IMG/VR virus record: IMGVR_UViG_3300047198_000026 | Location: 1 to 64,000 of that record | Source of the DNA: a virus | Reading direction: 5' to 3' (one strand) | DNA: 64,000 nt | Part shown: in pieces, positions 55,401 to 63,157 of the stretch | How positions within the stretch are numbered: position 1 is the first letter of the stretch | Layout of the letters: each line of letters begins with the position of its first letter | Program-made: the position numbers and the translations under genes | Notes under the pieces: generated by a model | What the model saw: only the letters and a program-made list of their open reading frames with translations | Databases searched by the model: none | Told to the model about the DNA's origin: nothing

Positions 55401-57316
55401 CCAAGAAAGAGTACAAATTCCTAACTGATTCAGAAAAGACACTTCTTAATCAGAATATATTTAGGAAGGCAGGCTTCTGGACTTATGATATGACTCCTAA
55501 GGATATTAAGCAGTTCTTTCCCAAAAAGGTTTTTATAGGCCATGAAATTGAGAGGAAGCCCGGGGTTAAGATGCCCCTGATCGATCCTGAGGAAGCCGTA
55601 AAACAATACTTGACCACAATGAGGTATAAGTCTGCTAATGACTGGTTTTTGAAGAATATCCATGATGTTTACGACAATATGCCTGAGAAGAGTGTGCCAG
55701 GTACGCCAGGATGGCAGGCTGACCAATATGTAAACTCTATGCTTTATGGTAGAGATATGTTTGAGTCTACTGCCAAGAGAATGCTGGAACCAGTAAATAG
55801 ACTATTAGGAACCCACCTAGGAGATACAAATCTTATTCAGAAGTCGATATCTTTTACCCGAGGTAGAGTGGTGGCAGGTGTCTTAGGACCTCAGTCAGCT
55901 ATGAACCACGTTATCAACTTAATGAATACTTGGGCTGAGTTTGGAACAGGCCCTGTGGTGAAAGCTCTTAAGATGAAGATTACTGGTGAATGGAAGAGTA
56001 TTCCTGGTATGACTGAAGCGTGGGATCTTGGAAAGATTGGTGGAGGGTTCTTAGAGCAGGAAGGCTTAAGATTAGATCAGGTTAAAGTTCGTATGCCCGA
56101 TGGGTCAATTGTCAGTGGGAAAGATCTTGGATTAGGTAGGGGAAATGTAACCAGAGCCCTTGACACTATGACCAATTTGGCCCTAAGCCCATTGCATGCC
56201 ATTGTAAACTTCAATAGAGGAGTGGCCTTCTTGGCCTCTTTAGAATCTCAGGCTAAAGCAGGAGTACCTTTTAGAGAAGGGTTGCGTTATGGATTGGCAG
56301 ACAATGTAAGATTAACCCCTGATAGGGAAGTTCCATTTAATGTATACAGGGCCTGGATGGATGTTGGCAAAACTCAATTCCACTTTGGAAAGGATTTTCA
56401 GGCCCCTATCTATAATAACAACCTGGCCAGAATGAGCACGTTCTTCTGGACGTATCCAACCAGGATGGCCCAGTTCTTTTCAAGAGGAATTAGAGAGGCA
56501 GGTTTAATGGGAGACGAGGCCAAATTCTTTAGGTATGTAACCCAATTAGGAATGCAATTATCTTTACTACCATTAGCCATGGGGGCAGCTGGAATGACAG
56601 TAGGACACGTTCTAGGACCAGCTGGAATAGTTCCCTTCAAGCTTGTATCTTATCCCTGGGAAGTCTTAAAGAATGTGTACAATACAACTATGGGTAATGC
56701 TACAGATAAAAGGAAAGCCTGGGATGATCTAAAGGATGAGGCAATGATCTTTGCTATTCCTGGATATGCGGGATGGTTTAAGAGAGCCCAGAGAGCCATT
56801 GATTCGGCCACTGCAGGAGTAAAAGAAACCAAAGGTGGATTTGCAGTTGAGGAAACCAATGGTTGGAGGGAGTTTATGGGATTTCTTGGTCTTCCCTCAA
56901 CAAGGGGAGCAAAGGCCTATGAATTGACAAAACAGATGAGAATCGATTCCGAAGAGTATCAAGTGCAGAAGTCTAAGTTTACTGAACAGGGAATCCAAGC
57001 GATTAATGCAGGTAGTACTGAGAAATTTATGAAGGCTGTTAAGGATGGACAGGATGCGGGGATAGATATTAGCCCCAAGTCCATTATGCAGGCAAAGACT
57101 GACAGGATGAAGTACTCCTACCTAGAAAAGACTATTCAGAGATTGCCCAAGAAACTCCGTCCGATGTACATGGAAAAACTGAAGGCCTTGCAGGCAGAAG
57201 AGCCGGCCTTGGCCATTAGCCCGAGGGCCAAGATGATAGCTGGCAGTAGGCCATTATGGAGCCATGCTCCTATTGAAAATACGATGAATATTCTAGACCA
57301 AATGGGGAATGATTAA
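52436..57316 (+). CDS. Very large internal virion protein
   Basis: A 1626-aa protein. N-terminus has a long Gly/Ala-rich hydrophobic region (residues ~95-200), then a charged helical body and a C-terminal ~500-residue region rich in aromatic and Trp/Tyr residues. Length and composition fit the ejection proteins that enter the cell with DNA. No catalytic motif recognised; it could hide a lysis or transglycosylase domain that I cannot see. Confidence 0.5.
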   Translation: MLSINSFDQASVAEPSSRWGAQGPAIQAVEPGYAEYGWAKMRETLSKRLGTLDYYADKISSGLGISKPEVFERWSQSLKPEDMKLDTQSFVKKLIGAAAGAAVDLPVYAGASALGSLALGPIAGPAAAFGAIGAAEGAPEGGLKGALTQGALGAGTGAGFGLMGKLGLGRLGRSLGTGSLFAGGDIAGKAVTGQPQSFEDVAQSGILGLGMGAMGRGKPREVARPGEALPRPGPGIPDERAGTAPGMGLLPEEAPRGLGPRAGAPGTPNLLDILGRSQQEAPIDLQTAMGLRPGTADILGLTGQGQVPSVIPKGMKYDKGTIIKEAKLRNRATSDQVKDLVRFGVEEEDAKTLTTREAAQIIKSSRKSSIMKTAKGLDVFDKMAEEPKTEGRWEKPSAYGFDADTAIKEGMDKRVDGDTLWARSQWTKWQRLDNRFEAIKNKKRVSDRMEKADLVTKMSEIKHQLEGYAGFEKEAEGFSGETRLMKKEVTKLLSEVEKELRPQGPKILAPIRKAILDRGFTEEDVALAKRTARDKIIQNKGVTNLTHRISPEGKLEALSAEERGKITSVEAPKEPPAKVFERLPGESDKDAAARFEKEFGAEVVEKEPREPTVVSEEVPVPSTELDAEKVLLESVKRRAMYDKLPKRTKQQFDALLLQNAKKIEPTITKVGQAWELADKLSESKGRAFEGEVTEKTVAAEAGKARKEPKIVEPDEEQTKVGMARTAIERNVAERESIEYAQKPRQTRKESQDTIASRGRSAADPIEATTDLTPKTHTGEWLKRWTDWYYRTFRNEDPDQLRERFNIAYRTQLETRMPAMMAYPGGPGKLIPLSDFMGQMMNSQDPNLKMIGEMGARKHVMAKDNLVKDQETVVTMEAIKKRALGRMTQEEWTKKLWDLEKTFKTDDPDVGAWRDVVKAREEYYAELRGMKARGIYRLDYIIPHKIDMSEAYLRFRQSVLGAKEYEKLPKDVKEFASEQEIGLVKSIMQTKKEYKFLTDSEKTLLNQNIFRKAGFWTYDMTPKDIKQFFPKKVFIGHEIERKPGVKMPLIDPEEAVKQYLTTMRYKSANDWFLKNIHDVYDNMPEKSVPGTPGWQADQYVNSMLYGRDMFESTAKRMLEPVNRLLGTHLGDTNLIQKSISFTRGRVVAGVLGPQSAMNHVINLMNTWAEFGTGPVVKALKMKITGEWKSIPGMTEAWDLGKIGGGFLEQEGLRLDQVKVRMPDGSIVSGKDLGLGRGNVTRALDTMTNLALSPLHAIVNFNRGVAFLASLESQAKAGVPFREGLRYGLADNVRLTPDREVPFNVYRAWMDVGKTQFHFGKDFQAPIYNNNLARMSTFFWTYPTRMAQFFSRGIREAGLMGDEAKFFRYVTQLGMQLSLLPLAMGAAGMTVGHVLGPAGIVPFKLVSYPWEVLKNVYNTTMGNATDKRKAWDDLKDEAMIFAIPGYAGWFKRAQRAIDSATAGVKETKGGFAVEETNGWREFMGFLGLPSTRGAKAYELTKQMRIDSEEYQVQKSKFTEQGIQAINAGSTEKFMKAVKDGQDAGIDISPKSIMQAKTDRMKYSYLEKTIQRLPKKLRPMYMEKLKALQAEEPALAISPRAKMIAGSRPLWSHAPIENTMNILDQMGND

Positions 57317-57318
57317 TA

Positions 57319-58959
57319 GTGGCCTATAGTGGAAATACCCTTTCCGATTGGCTGAGTAAACCCACCGGACCAACGGCAGAGGAGTATATTGGTATGAATT
57401 TGAATCCGAATACCTTTACTCCCTTGTATCCAAGTTCTGGGGGCAATCTGAACTCACTTATACAGAATCCAGCTGGCCTTTCTCCATTGAATCAGAATAC
57501 CCAAACGACACAGGGGTATAATCCTCAACCAACCAGCATGTCTCAGAATACATTGACTCCCTCTAAAACTCCCACTCCTACTAGTCAATCTGGGGGAGGA
57601 ACTGATTGGACATCTATTCTAGGAGCTCTTGGAGGGGTAGGTGGCCAAGCTCTTTTAAACACATATGGAGGAGATCTAAGAAATCTATTGGGGTTGAGTA
57701 ACACTTTAGACATGAGCCAGTACTCAGGGGGTAATTTTGGTTCACCCCTTGCTGGTGGACAGTTGGGTAGTGTTGGAGGTATGGATGTTGGAAGTATAGC
57801 AGGCCTCCTAAAGGGGGTTCTAGGTGGTGTTTTGGGTGGCGGGGGTCCAGACGCCTTTCCAACAGGCCAATTGTTAAGTGCCATTCTACCAAGCCCCATG
57901 AGCCTCTTTAATATTGTTCCAACGGGCCAGGGAAGTCCAAGCGACGCACCTTCTTGGTTTAACTATACAATAGGTGCAATACCATTCATAGGTGATATTT
58001 TAGGTAATCTAATATTTGGAGGAGCAGAACCTGATCCATTGCCACAAGACGTACAATCAAGTTTAAGTATGGATGCTGTACGCCAGAGAATTCAAGAACA
58101 ACTTGTGTCAAAGTATGGAAGCACAATACAATTTAGCCCTGAGGAGATCTCTCAATACTATCTTACCCCAGAAGGGGGAGGAAGAAATGCAGGATGGACA
58201 TGGGCAGATGTTGCTAATCCACTTTTGACTTCTCCTGCTGGTGCTATTAGTAATTGGGATATGAGAAAATTACCTGCGACATATACTCAAGCCCAAATGG
58301 ATCTTGCTTCATATAGTCCACCGTTTTATGACTCAGAATATGGATGGGGGACTGCTGGAGGAAAAGGTTGGCTTCCGGAAATACAGAATATGATAGATCA
58401 AAAATTGGCAGAAGCTGGTGGAATCCCTAAATATCTTGACCAAGTAACAGGTAAAGAAGATTATAATGCAGCTATCCAAGCGGAGGCGGCTAAATATGGA
58501 GTAGATTTAACTAAACCCCTTACATCCCCAACCATGTCCTATGCTCCAGATCCCTTTTCTGGATCTTCTATGGAGGTACCTGGAGAAGTGTATACCCCAG
58601 AAGTACAAAAACTATTGGATGCTGTCTTTGGACAATATTCTAATTACTATAAACCTCCTGGAGCTCTCCCATATGAGACCTCTAGGGATGATGCCACGGG
58701 GTGGGATTGGGTTGGAGATATTGTAGGAGGTCCATCCTATCAAGATCCTAATGTACCATGGTGGCAGAATCCTCCTATAACTCCATTTATGACAATGACA
58801 GGGCAAGATTATAAACTGGATCCCACAGAGCTAAATGCTACATCGGTTGGAGGATACTGGTCATTTATGACTCCGCAAGAGAAGGCTTGGTATGTCAATC
58901 AATACCTGCCTATAATGCAGGCCAAAGCTCTAGGACCAGATTATGGAAACGCACAATAA
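57319..58959 (+). CDS. Virion-type protein, 546 aa
   Basis: GTG start at 57319, with a G-rich stretch upstream. Rich in Asn, Gly, Pro, Ser and Tyr; several Q-S-G-G-G, G-G-V-G-G and similar runs; C-terminal part with P-Y-E-T-S-R-D-D-A-T-G-W-D-W. Probably a virion protein of the ejection or tail complex. No family recognised. Confidence 0.5.
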   Translation: MAYSGNTLSDWLSKPTGPTAEEYIGMNLNPNTFTPLYPSSGGNLNSLIQNPAGLSPLNQNTQTTQGYNPQPTSMSQNTLTPSKTPTPTSQSGGGTDWTSILGALGGVGGQALLNTYGGDLRNLLGLSNTLDMSQYSGGNFGSPLAGGQLGSVGGMDVGSIAGLLKGVLGGVLGGGGPDAFPTGQLLSAILPSPMSLFNIVPTGQGSPSDAPSWFNYTIGAIPFIGDILGNLIFGGAEPDPLPQDVQSSLSMDAVRQRIQEQLVSKYGSTIQFSPEEISQYYLTPEGGGRNAGWTWADVANPLLTSPAGAISNWDMRKLPATYTQAQMDLASYSPPFYDSEYGWGTAGGKGWLPEIQNMIDQKLAEAGGIPKYLDQVTGKEDYNAAIQAEAAKYGVDLTKPLTSPTMSYAPDPFSGSSMEVPGEVYTPEVQKLLDAVFGQYSNYYKPPGALPYETSRDDATGWDWVGDIVGGPSYQDPNVPWWQNPPITPFMTMTGQDYKLDPTELNATSVGGYWSFMTPQEKAWYVNQYLPIMQAKALGPDYGNAQ

Positions 58960-58970
58960 GGAGAAAGAAC

Positions 58971-59279
58971 ATGCCAACTTGGCTATGGATTATAATTGTT
59001 AATGGGGTTATCTTGGCCTTAATTGGCTATATCTGGAATAATATGGAGGGCAGAGTGAAGACTATGGAACGAGATGAGAAGGCGTATACAGACAAACTAA
59101 TTGACCATCCCCTTCTAACCGCAGATATACATGAGAAAATCTGTGATAAAAGAACAGAGGCTATCAAAATGATTGTGGAAGACTCAGAAAAGAGGACGGG
59201 TCTCTTAATAGAGAATGCTATTCTTAGAGCCTTTAAGAATGGGAAGAATGGAAAGAAAAGTAGGAAAGTGAAAAGGTGA
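58971..59279 (+). CDS. Small membrane protein with coiled coil
   Basis: A 102-aa protein from an ATG after AAGGAGAAAGAAC. One transmembrane helix at ~3-20 (W-L-W-I-I-I-V-N-G-V-I-L-A-L-I-G), then a charged helical region and a basic end. It could be a holin-like, spanin-like or tail-anchoring protein; no lysis partner is recognisable nearby. Confidence 0.55.
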   Translation: MPTWLWIIIVNGVILALIGYIWNNMEGRVKTMERDEKAYTDKLIDHPLLTADIHEKICDKRTEAIKMIVEDSEKRTGLLIENAILRAFKNGKNGKKSRKVKR

Positions 59280-59362
59280 CAGCTGGTAGGAAAACGAGGA
59301 GTTTAAAAAAGCCGGGATTAAAGTACCCCAGGTCGAGAAATTCACGAATTTTCAAACTGTAG
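59276..59362 (+). CDS. Possible 28-aa basic micropeptide
   Basis: GTG overlapping the previous stop (GTGA), encoding a Lys/Arg/Ser-rich peptide (V-T-A-G-R-K-T-R-S-L-K-K-P). No good ribosome site other than coupling. Could be a chance frame. Confidence 0.25.
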   Translation: MTAGRKTRSLKKPGLKYPRSRNSRIFKL

Positions 59363-59390
59363 CCGAGTAAATAAAGGAGGGCACCCCCAT

Positions 59391-59600
59391 ATGACCGATA
59401 TGAAACTTACCGAAGAGGAGACAAAGATAACTCAAAAAGCCTTTGGAGTTTCCTTGGCCAATGAACGATTCAATAGATATGAACTCTATAGGGGGAAAGA
59501 AAACTTTAATGAGGCCGGATCCAAGAAGCGATTTGATATATTGAAAACGGTTATCAAAGACCTAAAAAACTACTGTGTAAACTGTGGGAGTGACAATTGA
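59391..59600 (+). CDS. Small helical protein, 69 aa
   Basis: ATG after AAAGGAGGGCACCCCCAT. Charged helices (E-E-E-T-K-I-T-Q-K-A-F-G) with C-V-N-C at the end, perhaps one metal site. No family recognised. Confidence 0.5.
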   Translation: MTDMKLTEEETKITQKAFGVSLANERFNRYELYRGKENFNEAGSKKRFDILKTVIKDLKNYCVNCGSDN

Positions 59601-59625
59601 TCACGATTTTAAGGAGGAGGAAGAA

Positions 59626-59805
59626 ATGAGCGTATTAGAAGAGAAGATTAAGAGGATGAATGCCCTAGTGGAGTCTGATGCCAAAAAGATATTGGCAGAA
59701 TTGCAATCACCTGATGTTGAGACAGCACCAGATCACGAGGCCACAGATCGCGAGGGAAGCAAAGAGGCCCTCTTGAATACTGCCCACGGGGCAGGGGAAA
59801 GATAA
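59626..59805 (+). CDS. Small charged protein, 59 aa
   Basis: ATG at 59626 after AAGGAGGAGGAAGAA. N-terminal helix (L-E-E-K-I-K-R-M-N-A-L-V-E), then an acidic disordered region. No family recognised. Confidence 0.5.
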   Translation: MSVLEEKIKRMNALVESDAKKILAELQSPDVETAPDHEATDREGSKEALLNTAHGAGER

Positions 59806-59836
59806 ACAAAAAACTGTTGGTTAAGGAGGTAGAAAT

Positions 59837-60193
59837 TTGATATGCCCTAACCTACACCGCCAAAGATGCGCGATTGAGTTTTTGACTGCTTTAAATTTAG
59901 ACAATTTTGACTATGCCAAAGAGGTTTTGGAAAACTTTCTATATGACCTTTCGGGGTCATTGGGAATGACAATTTTTATGGGACCCTTCGTAGGAAATGA
60001 TGAAGATGAGGCTACAGGAGAAACAGGACCCTCGGCTTTTATCGGATGGACTACCAGCGGGTGCCAAGTACATGTTTGGCCTAGGTCAAAGTTCATTTCG
60101 ATTGACGTTTATTCCTGCAAACCTTACTCTGTATCTACAATCCTAGACTCTATAGACCAATGGCTTCAACCAACCCAACTGGAGGTCCTCTAA
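59837..60193 (+). CDS. SpeD-like pyruvoyl decarboxylase
   Basis: A 118-aa protein from a TTG start with AAGGAGGTAGAAAT. It matches class-1b S-adenosylmethionine decarboxylases: G-W-T-T-S-G-C-Q-V-H-V-W-P aligns with the S-H-x-x-I-H-T-W-P-E region and I-D-V-Y-S-C with V-D-V-F-T-C. Ser74, His79 and Cys94 have the spacing (5 and 20) of the pyruvoyl Ser, catalytic His and Cys in Thermotoga AdoMetDC. The Glu before and His after the Ser are replaced, so activity or substrate may have changed. Some bacterial and phage SpeD-like proteins decarboxylate arginine or ornithine instead. Confidence 0.65.
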   Translation: MICPNLHRQRCAIEFLTALNLDNFDYAKEVLENFLYDLSGSLGMTIFMGPFVGNDEDEATGETGPSAFIGWTTSGCQVHVWPRSKFISIDVYSCKPYSVSTILDSIDQWLQPTQLEVL

Positions 60194-60594
60194 TGAAAAA
60201 GTTATTCTCAATTCTATTGGCGATTTTCATCCTAGCCTTGGCTCCTTTGGCCATGGCTGCTCCCTCAAAGTCTTTTACACAAGCCAAGGAGATAGCCCTA
60301 AAAGGACAAAAAGACATCCAAGGAGACTTTTCAGTTACCACTAAGGTAACCAAGGATGGCAAAATGTATACCTTTTATATCGCCTATTTACCAATTGATA
60401 AGTTGATTGGGGGCATGGTTTCTAGTGGAAATAGGAAGTTGGCCGTGGTTTACAACGAAGAGGCGGACAAATACTTTGCGGCTTTATTTGAGAATATGGA
60501 AATTATGGATCAGCAGGAATTAACAGCTGACCAAGCAGATAAATTTATGGAGGAAATTCTGAAGAATATTCAGAAAAGCGGGATACCTGTATGA
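60193..60594 (+). CDS. Secreted protein, 133 aa
   Basis: ATG at 60193 (TAATG). Signal peptide of ~22 residues (M-K-K-L-F-S-I-L-L-A-I-F-I-L-A-L-A-P-L-A-M-A). The mature N-terminus P-S-K-S-F-T-Q-A-K resembles P-I-K-S-F-D-Q-A-K in the next gene, so the two may be related. It would act in the periplasm or outside. Function unknown. Confidence 0.65.
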   Translation: MKKLFSILLAIFILALAPLAMAAPSKSFTQAKEIALKGQKDIQGDFSVTTKVTKDGKMYTFYIAYLPIDKLIGGMVSSGNRKLAVVYNEEADKYFAALFENMEIMDQQELTADQADKFMEEILKNIQKSGIPV

Positions 60595-61130
60595 AAAAAC
60601 TTTATATGCTACTGACCCTAATTATGGCCTTTTTCCTCCTGACCCCTATAGCAATTGCCCAAGGGCCAATTAAGTCATTTGACCAGGCTAAGGATTCGTG
60701 TATAAGGGAAGGGGTAGAGGCTGTTGAAGTAATTCAAACCCGGGATCCTGGTGGAAACATAGTTACACTGTCATTTCCCTATAAGGTTATTAAGAAAGCT
60801 GGAATAGGAGTATGGGGATTTTGGACCTTTTACACCTTAAAATACTATCCCTCAGTAGATTCAGTTGTAATCCTAATTTATAAACCTGAGTTTGGGTCTG
60901 TTATCATTCTTCGACGGGATTACGGTTTATACTGGGGTATTTTAGAACAGGAGCATGGCTTGATTGTTTGGGAGTTATATGACCTCTCTAAAGAAGCTTC
61001 TGATGGAATGGTTTGTGTGCTTCTAAAACCCATGGATAGGCTTGTAAACAATCCAAATTGGGAGTTTACTCCCACAGAAGAAATGAGACCAGATCTTTGT
61101 TGGAAAGTAGAAGGAAAAATAAAAAAATAA
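60591..61130 (+). CDS. Secreted protein, 179 aa
   Basis: Signal peptide of ~23 residues, then K-S-F-D-Q-A-K, then β-rich segments (V-V-I-L-I-Y-K-P-E-F-G-S-V-I-I-L-R-R-D). Two Cys residues may form a disulphide. Coupled to the previous gene by ATGA. Export suggests a role in host-envelope change or infection exclusion, but this is only inferred. Confidence 0.6.
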   Translation: MKKLYMLLTLIMAFFLLTPIAIAQGPIKSFDQAKDSCIREGVEAVEVIQTRDPGGNIVTLSFPYKVIKKAGIGVWGFWTFYTLKYYPSVDSVVILIYKPEFGSVIILRRDYGLYWGILEQEHGLIVWELYDLSKEASDGMVCVLLKPMDRLVNNPNWEFTPTEEMRPDLCWKVEGKIKK

Positions 61131-61144
61131 GGGGGTGAAATAAT

Positions 61145-62551
61145 ATGACTAGAAGAATCGTAGAAAGATTAATTGTTGGTGATACTGAACCGGCAAGTGG
61201 ACAGTTACATGTAAGTCCAACTACTCCTGATAGCAGAGGATTGGTTTTAACGGGAACCCGAAAGGGAACTCAGACAGCCAACGTATTTGAGTGGTATGAT
61301 ACGTCGGATGCTTTAAAGGGCTATGTGAACGCAGCAGGTATGTTATCGGCTGCAGTCTTTGAAGTGTCAATTTTGACGTCGGCTGCCACACTATCAGCTA
61401 CCTCTGTATATGCTGGAGACATGAATACGTCAACCTTTTCAGGGGGTACTTGTAGAACTACAAACTTGTCAGCTACAACCCTGTCAGCAGGTAGTATCTA
61501 TGCAGGCGCCATGAATACGTCAACCTTGTCAGCTACAACGGCATCAGCTACAACCCAATATGCTACTACTATGTCAGCTAATTCGCTGTATGTAGGAACA
61601 TGGTGGAACGTAGTGACCTTGTCAGCTACAACCCTGTCAGCAACTAATGCCTATGCAGGTGCAATGTATACGTCAACCTTCTCAGGTACAAGTGTGTCTG
61701 GGGATAGGATGTTTAGTCCTAGCATGTCAGGTGGATCTATATATGCAGGTGCAATGTATACAGGAACCCTGTCAGGTGTTAGCGTGTCAGCTACAACCCT
61801 GTCAGCAGGAAACGCTTATGCAGGATCCATGTCTACATCAGTCTTGTCAGCTACCACAGGGTCAGCAGACTCTATGTATGTTGGCGAACTGTACACTAAA
61901 AACTTGTCAGCATCAGGTATCATCAAAGCAGCATCCTTGTCTGCTACCAGTATGACAGCTACAACCATATCAGCTACCAATTTGACGACAACTGGGTTGT
62001 CAGCTATCGGTACATTCTATACGGCCACAATGTCGGCTGTAGGAGTGTCAGCTGGCAGTATGACAGCTAGTACTATCCAAGTGGCAAACTTGGTGGGTAC
62101 AGTCAAGTTGTCTGCAACAGCTATAGATGTTGCCAAGGCAGGCGGAAGAACGGAAGTCTCTATCGATACTATCGGCACAACGGATGCCACTAAAACTACA
62201 CTTGGAAGTTGGGCCTTCGCTGCTGGTGAAACGCAAGTGTTTGATAGTATGGTCTTAGCTAGATGTACTGTAGGAGATGTAGGTTCTGCAGGTGCTTGGA
62301 ACTTCAAAGCAGCCTTTACAACTGATGCAGTTACCTTAAGTGCCGTCTTACTAACCGGAAACACGTTTAGTGGAGGCGCAGTCGGAGTAGAAGCAATTGG
62401 GTCTACTGTTTTAACCTGGAGTCCCAGTCTAGGAGTAAAAGCTCCTCCTGGAGCAGGTGCAGGAAACACAGTTCTACTTACCGTAATAGGCTCTGCAGGA
62501 GATACAATTTCCTGGACAGCCCACACGACCAGATTTGTATTAGCAACATAA
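61145..62551 (+). CDS. Fibre protein with L-S-A-T-T repeats
   Basis: A 468-aa protein. Residues ~85-325 are repeats of L-S-A-T-T-L-S-A-x-x-x-Y-A-G-x-M-x-T-S, likely an extended β-helix or triple-helix shaft. The C-terminal ~140 residues form a globular tip. Repeats also occur at DNA level (TTGTCAGCTACAACC), allowing slippage. It would be a second, smaller fibre besides that at 34749. Confidence 0.7.
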   Translation: MTRRIVERLIVGDTEPASGQLHVSPTTPDSRGLVLTGTRKGTQTANVFEWYDTSDALKGYVNAAGMLSAAVFEVSILTSAATLSATSVYAGDMNTSTFSGGTCRTTNLSATTLSAGSIYAGAMNTSTLSATTASATTQYATTMSANSLYVGTWWNVVTLSATTLSATNAYAGAMYTSTFSGTSVSGDRMFSPSMSGGSIYAGAMYTGTLSGVSVSATTLSAGNAYAGSMSTSVLSATTGSADSMYVGELYTKNLSASGIIKAASLSATSMTATTISATNLTTTGLSAIGTFYTATMSAVGVSAGSMTASTIQVANLVGTVKLSATAIDVAKAGGRTEVSIDTIGTTDATKTTLGSWAFAAGETQVFDSMVLARCTVGDVGSAGAWNFKAAFTTDAVTLSAVLLTGNTFSGGAVGVEAIGSTVLTWSPSLGVKAPPGAGAGNTVLLTVIGSAGDTISWTAHTTRFVLAT

Positions 62552-62577
62552 GATAGCCAGATGACCTCTGGCTATCT
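62551..62577 (+). terminator. Strong hairpin after the second fibre gene
   Basis: AGATAGCCAGA and TCTGGCTATCT form an 11-bp stem with a 5-nt loop, beginning at the last base of the fibre stop. TACTCTC follows rather than a T-run, so it may be a partly intrinsic or processing site. A second smaller hairpin (62604-62619, CACTTAT-TG-ATAAGTG) lies before the next gene. Confidence 0.6.
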
Positions 62578-62642
62578 TACTCTCATATGAGACAAAATAC
62601 CTACACTTATTGATAAGTGCAGGACTATGGAGGTGATGAATT

Positions 62643-63029
62643 ATGGGAACCGGAACGTATACATCAATGGGAAGTGGTGGTGGCATTCGCCCCATGAGGA
62701 TGATAGGAGGCTACGATCTTAAGATCGCAATAGGTAGTTTTACCTTTTCAAGCACCTATGCCTCAGGGGGAGAATCACTACCAGCAACCAGCATGGGATT
62801 ACAGAAGGTGATGTCCTGTGTCTTCTCTCCCTCTCTTTCAGCTGTTCATGCGTTGAACGCAAACAAGGCCCTTTTCGCTTGTTATGACTACACAAATGAA
62901 AAGGTTATAGCCTTAGGAGCGTCAGCACAGGCAGCAGCCGATGGGTCGGGAGCTGGTGGAATGTCCGAAGTGGCCGTTCCAACAGACCTTTCAGGCTTTA
63001 CCGTTAGGTTCATAGCCATCGGTTATTAA
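62643..63029 (+). CDS. Small virion-type protein, 128 aa
   Basis: ATG after GGAGGTGATGAATT. Gly/Ser-rich start, then β-like segments (Y-D-L-K-I-A-I-G-S-F-T-F-S). The last residues F-T-V-R-F-I-A-I-G-Y fit a fibre-knob or decoration protein. No family recognised. Confidence 0.55.
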   Translation: MGTGTYTSMGSGGGIRPMRMIGGYDLKIAIGSFTFSSTYASGGESLPATSMGLQKVMSCVFSPSLSAVHALNANKALFACYDYTNEKVIALGASAQAAADGSGAGGMSEVAVPTDLSGFTVRFIAIGY

Positions 63030-63157
63030 CCCGCCGTCAGCCTAGAACATTTTAGGCACATCTTGGCATTAATCTACAACAAGTGCCAAAACCCACAAAA
63101 ACACAGACGCCACCTTGGGCGCCAGTCCGAGGTGGCAAATGTGTATAGGAGTGTGGT
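63030..63157 (+). promoter_or_regulatory. Intergenic region with GCCGTCAG and two hairpins
   Basis: GCCGTCAG (63033-63040) recurs here as at 3932 and 21151. Two stems follow: TTGGCA (63063-63068) with TGCCAA (63084-63089), and GCCACCT (63109-63115) with AGGTGGC (63130-63136). The region precedes the glycosyltransferase gene and may hold a terminator and a promoter. No -10/-35 pair is clear. Confidence 0.4.
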
